A DNA stretch of 64,000 nucleotides from Herbaspirillum sp. alder98. Its GTDB lineage: Bacteria; Pseudomonadota; Gammaproteobacteria; Burkholderiales; Burkholderiaceae_D. The stretch is from positions 62,001 to 126,000 of the forward strand of contig NZ_JAIUCY010000007.1 in assembly GCF_020179755.1 (NCBI RefSeq), written 5' to 3'. The position numbers and the translations under genes were made by a program. This document shows, piece by piece, positions 61,231 to 64,000 of the stretch (within the stretch, counting starts at the first letter, position 1; every line of letters begins with the position of its first letter). The notes beneath the pieces were generated by a model. The model saw nothing but the letters and a program-made list of their open reading frames with translations. It had not been told where the DNA came from and searched no databases.

Positions 61231-61589
61231 ATGATTCGCTTTACCCGACTGCTGTCGCTCCCGCTCTCTTTCCCATTAGTCATGCTGCTGGCCGCGCCTG
61301 TGGCGGTGGCGCAAGGCAGCGCTAACTACCTCAATCCCTATGCCACCGATGTCAGGAAGGCCATCGCTCCCCAGCCGGGCGAGGCGCCACGTCCGGGGCT
61401 GAACCAGGGCAACAGCGAAAGCCCGGCCTGCCGTGAATTACGCATGCGCATGGACCGGGCGCGCAGCATGCCGCACGCAGAATCGCGGCCGTTGCCGTCA
61501 GATAGCGCGCGCCGTAACGGGCAGTCGGCCTATGTCGGCAGCGTCGCCGCCGATCCGCTGGCCGACGCCGAACAGCGCTATCGGAACGA

Positions 61590-61599
<10 letters not shown>
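61231..61599 (+). CDS. Exported hypothetical protein
   Basis: 122 aa with a signal peptide (MIRFTRLLSLPLSFPLVMLLAAPVAVAQ, cleavage after AQG or AVA). The mature part (NPYATDVRKAIAPQPGEAPRPGLNQGNSESPACRELRMRMDRA) is low in secondary structure with two cysteines. No family recognised. It overlaps the next gene's start, so the two are coupled. Confidence 0.7.
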
Positions 61600-62150
<551 letters not shown>

Positions 62151-62258
62151 ATGGCCCACCAGCGGATGACAGGACTTCAACCGCCGCAGTATCCTAGTAG
62201 GCCGTTGCCGATGGTTGGCCGGAGCAACATTTTTAGCAATCAAAGACCCTGAGGAAAT

Positions 62259-62603
62259 ATGCTGATTACATTCAAATCAAAAGCGGCCGCCGATGTGGTG
62301 ATGTACGAGTCGCACGCCAAACCGATTCTCGACCTGCTGCACAAGGACGCTGCCCGTGGCGTCATCTCCGCGACCGAGGCGGGCAATGCGGTGGCTTTGC
62401 TCGAAAAGCAGATTGTTGCCAGCAAGAACCACGAAGCGGTTGAAGCGTTGGAGCGCGATATTCACGCCCATCACAACGACGCCCACGATGATCACAACCA
62501 CGAAAGAATCGAGCCGGTCACGTTTTCGGCACGCGCCTATCCGCTGCTGGACATGCTGCGCGAAGCGCAGAAGGGCAATCACGACGTGCTGTGGGGCGTC
62601 TGA
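62259..62603 (+). CDS. DUF1840 family protein
   Basis: 114 aa with the family start MLITFKSKAAADVVMYESHAKPILDLLHKD and end FSARAYPLLDMLREAQKGNHDVLWGV. A central His/Asp-rich stretch (HAHHNDAHDDHNHE) could bind metal. DUF1840 proteins are typical of betaproteobacteria; their role is unknown. Confidence 0.88.
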   Translation: MLITFKSKAAADVVMYESHAKPILDLLHKDAARGVISATEAGNAVALLEKQIVASKNHEAVEALERDIHAHHNDAHDDHNHERIEPVTFSARAYPLLDMLREAQKGNHDVLWGV

Positions 62604-62644
62604 TCACCGAATAACCAATAACGGCGCCGTCCGGGCGCAGCTGT

Positions 62645-62688
62645 AAAAAAGGCCGACGCGATCATCCACCGCGTCGGCCTTTTTTTCG
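62645..62688. terminator. Bidirectional intrinsic terminator
   Basis: AAAAAAGGCCGACGCG...CGCGTCGGCCTTTTTTT forms a 10-bp GC-rich stem with A and T runs on either side, between the DUF1840 gene and the convergent MFS gene. Confidence 0.92.
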
Positions 62689-62713
62689 CCCGAGTCTGCG
62701 GGAATGCTCCGTA

Positions 62714-63919
62714 TCAGCGGGGTGAGCGCAGCTCCGTGAGGTAGTACAGCAGGGCAATGCACGGGAACGCAAAACCCAGCCAGCTGGCGCCGGACCAGCC
62801 GGCCTGGGCGTAGATCCAGCCTCCCAGCGCCGAACCGGCGGCCGCACCGGCGAAGAAAGTCGCCATGAAGAGGCCATTGAGACGGCTGCGGATCTCGGCG
62901 CCCAGCCCATAGATGGCGCGCTGGCTCAGCACCAGGTTGGCGGCCACCGCCAGGTCGAGCAACAGGGAAGTCACCAGCAAACCGGCCAGCGACCACTCGC
63001 GGCCGACCGGCACCAGGTGCGGCACCAGAAAAGACACCGCTGCAGACAGCAACGCGGTGCCCGTCGCAGGGCGGCTCCAGCCACGATCGGCAATCCGCCC
63101 GGCCACTGGCGCGGCGATCACGCCGATCACGCCGGACAGGGCAAACAGGGCGATCCCACGCTGCGACAGGCCCAGCTCGGGGCTGGCCAGCCATAACGGC
63201 GAGGCGGTCCAGAACACGCTGAAGGCGGCGAACAGCATGGCGTGATAAAACGACCGGCGACGCAATATCGGCGTGGTGCGCATCAGCGTCCACATCGATG
63301 CCAGCAATGCGCCGTAGTGCATGCCCGCCGGTGGCTGGCGACGCGGCAGGTAACGCGCCAGCACCACCATCAGTGCCGCGACCATCACGGCCGATATGGC
63401 GAAGATGGCGTGCCAGCCGAACAGGTCGGTGACCAGGCTGGCCACCGGCCGCGCCAGCAGGATGCCCAGCAACAGCCCGCTCATCACATTGCCGACGGCC
63501 CGCCCGCGCGTGTGCGGCAGCGAGAAATGCGCGGCATACGGCACCAGCACCTGGGCGCCGACGGTGCTCAGACCGATCACCGCCATCGACGCCAGCAACT
63601 GCGGCGCGCTGTTGGCCAGGGCCGCACCCACCAGCGCCAGGCAGGTGACTGCCAGCCCGCAGAGCACCAGGCGCCGGTTCTCGAACAGATCGCCCATGGG
63701 TACGATGAACAACAAGCCCAGGCCGTAGCCGACCTGCGTCAGCGTTACGATCAGGCCTGCCGCTGCCGGCGAGATGCCGGTGGCGGCGCTGATCGGGCCG
63801 ACCAGGGGCTGGGCGTAGTAGAGATTGGCGACAATGATGCCGCAGGCGCTGGCCAGCAGCATCACCATCCAGCGCGGGATGTCCTGGGGCAAGGGCGATT
63901 CGAGTGGGACGGCTTGCAT
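62714..63919 (-). CDS. MFS transporter (multidrug-efflux/sugar-exporter type)
   Basis: Twelve-helix major facilitator. ATG 63919 (MQAVPLESPLPQDIPRWMVMLLASACGIIVANLYYAQPLVGPI) gives 401 aa; TTG 63955 would add 12 residues and neither has a good SD. The loop GLLFIVPMGDLFENRRLVL after the second helix is the MFS A motif. Substrate cannot be assigned. Confidence 0.85.
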   Translation of the reverse strand: MQAVPLESPLPQDIPRWMVMLLASACGIIVANLYYAQPLVGPISAATGISPAAAGLIVTLTQVGYGLGLLFIVPMGDLFENRRLVLCGLAVTCLALVGAALANSAPQLLASMAVIGLSTVGAQVLVPYAAHFSLPHTRGRAVGNVMSGLLLGILLARPVASLVTDLFGWHAIFAISAVMVAALMVVLARYLPRRQPPAGMHYGALLASMWTLMRTTPILRRRSFYHAMLFAAFSVFWTASPLWLASPELGLSQRGIALFALSGVIGVIAAPVAGRIADRGWSRPATGTALLSAAVSFLVPHLVPVGREWSLAGLLVTSLLLDLAVAANLVLSQRAIYGLGAEIRSRLNGLFMATFFAGAAAGSALGGWIYAQAGWSGASWLGFAFPCIALLYYLTELRSPR

Positions 63920-64000
63920 GTGCGATGTCGGCCCGGCTGCGACCGCCTGTTTCAAAGGCAGCCACTGTAGCCGAAGCGGCTGATTTCTGCCGATGCCCGA

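Overview
The window is chromosomal DNA of a betaproteobacterium, order Burkholderiales and most likely Oxalobacteraceae (Herbaspirillum/Collimonas/Massilia relatives). Evidence is the tRNA-tuf-tRNA-secE-nusG-rplKAJL-rpoB order, the overlapping metX-metW pair, the ptsI/ptsH/EIIA-gshB-gshA cluster and a torF-type porin ahead of glnK-amtB. The lineage call is from gene content only; no 16S rRNA is present.

Positions 1-31045 and 58610-64000 are GC-rich core genome. 1-6567 (minus strand) runs from a sigma70 promoter through tRNA-Tyr, tRNA-Gly, tRNA-Thr, tuf, tRNA-Trp, secE, nusG, rplK, rplA, rplJ and rplL into a truncated rpoB. 6651-9930 holds ampG, metW and metX, with a SAM-II-type riboswitch and an intrinsic terminator ahead of metX. 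10089-15237 carries ptsI, ptsH, a mannose-family EIIA, gshB and gshA. 15426-18384 is the nitrogen operon torF-like/glnK/amtB with a near-perfect sigma54 promoter and NtrC-like sites. 18616-29566 holds ubiK, an OsmC-like gene, an HD-GYP protein, a LysR regulator, a two-component system divergent from an SsuABC-like ABC transporter, and a large soluble double-Cache/CheW protein. comM begins at 29915. Right of the insertion lie the 3' part of comM, an OPT transporter, two exported or lipoprotein hypotheticals, a DUF1840 protein and an MFS exporter.

The centre (31046-58604, 27,559 bp) is a complete Tn7-like transposon inserted in comM (yifB). Its ends are imperfect terminal inverted repeats starting TGGAC (21 of the first 25 positions identical), flanked by a 5-bp duplication, ATCAG; removing the element plus one ATCAG restores an uninterrupted 506-codon comM. 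The transposition module is tnsA, tnsB, two small ORFs, tnsC and two tandem tniQ genes, closed by a strong terminator. The first small ORF resembles the C-terminal tail of TnsB.

The cargo (about 40-58.3 kb) is poorer in GC and looks like a mosaic of defence-type modules: (i) a 1348-aa protein combining an XRE helix-turn-helix, a PD-(D/E)XK (Mrr-like) nuclease and a STAND-type NTPase with a long helical C-terminus, reminiscent of Avs proteins, with a cytosolic TraB/GumN-like protein and a DUF4209 protein carrying an RNxxxH motif upstream on the same strand; (ii) a two-gene operon of a nitrilase-fold protein and an SMC/Rad50-like ATPase with a CPLC hook; (iii) an XRE protein followed by a CX5R phosphatase at the right end; and (iv) several orphan XRE regulators, a DUF4238-like protein and hypotheticals, with unusually structured intergenic DNA including five 31-bp iterated repeats at 49939-50085. 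None of the defence assignments is proven by sequence alone; they rest on domain motifs and on residence in a Tn7-like element.
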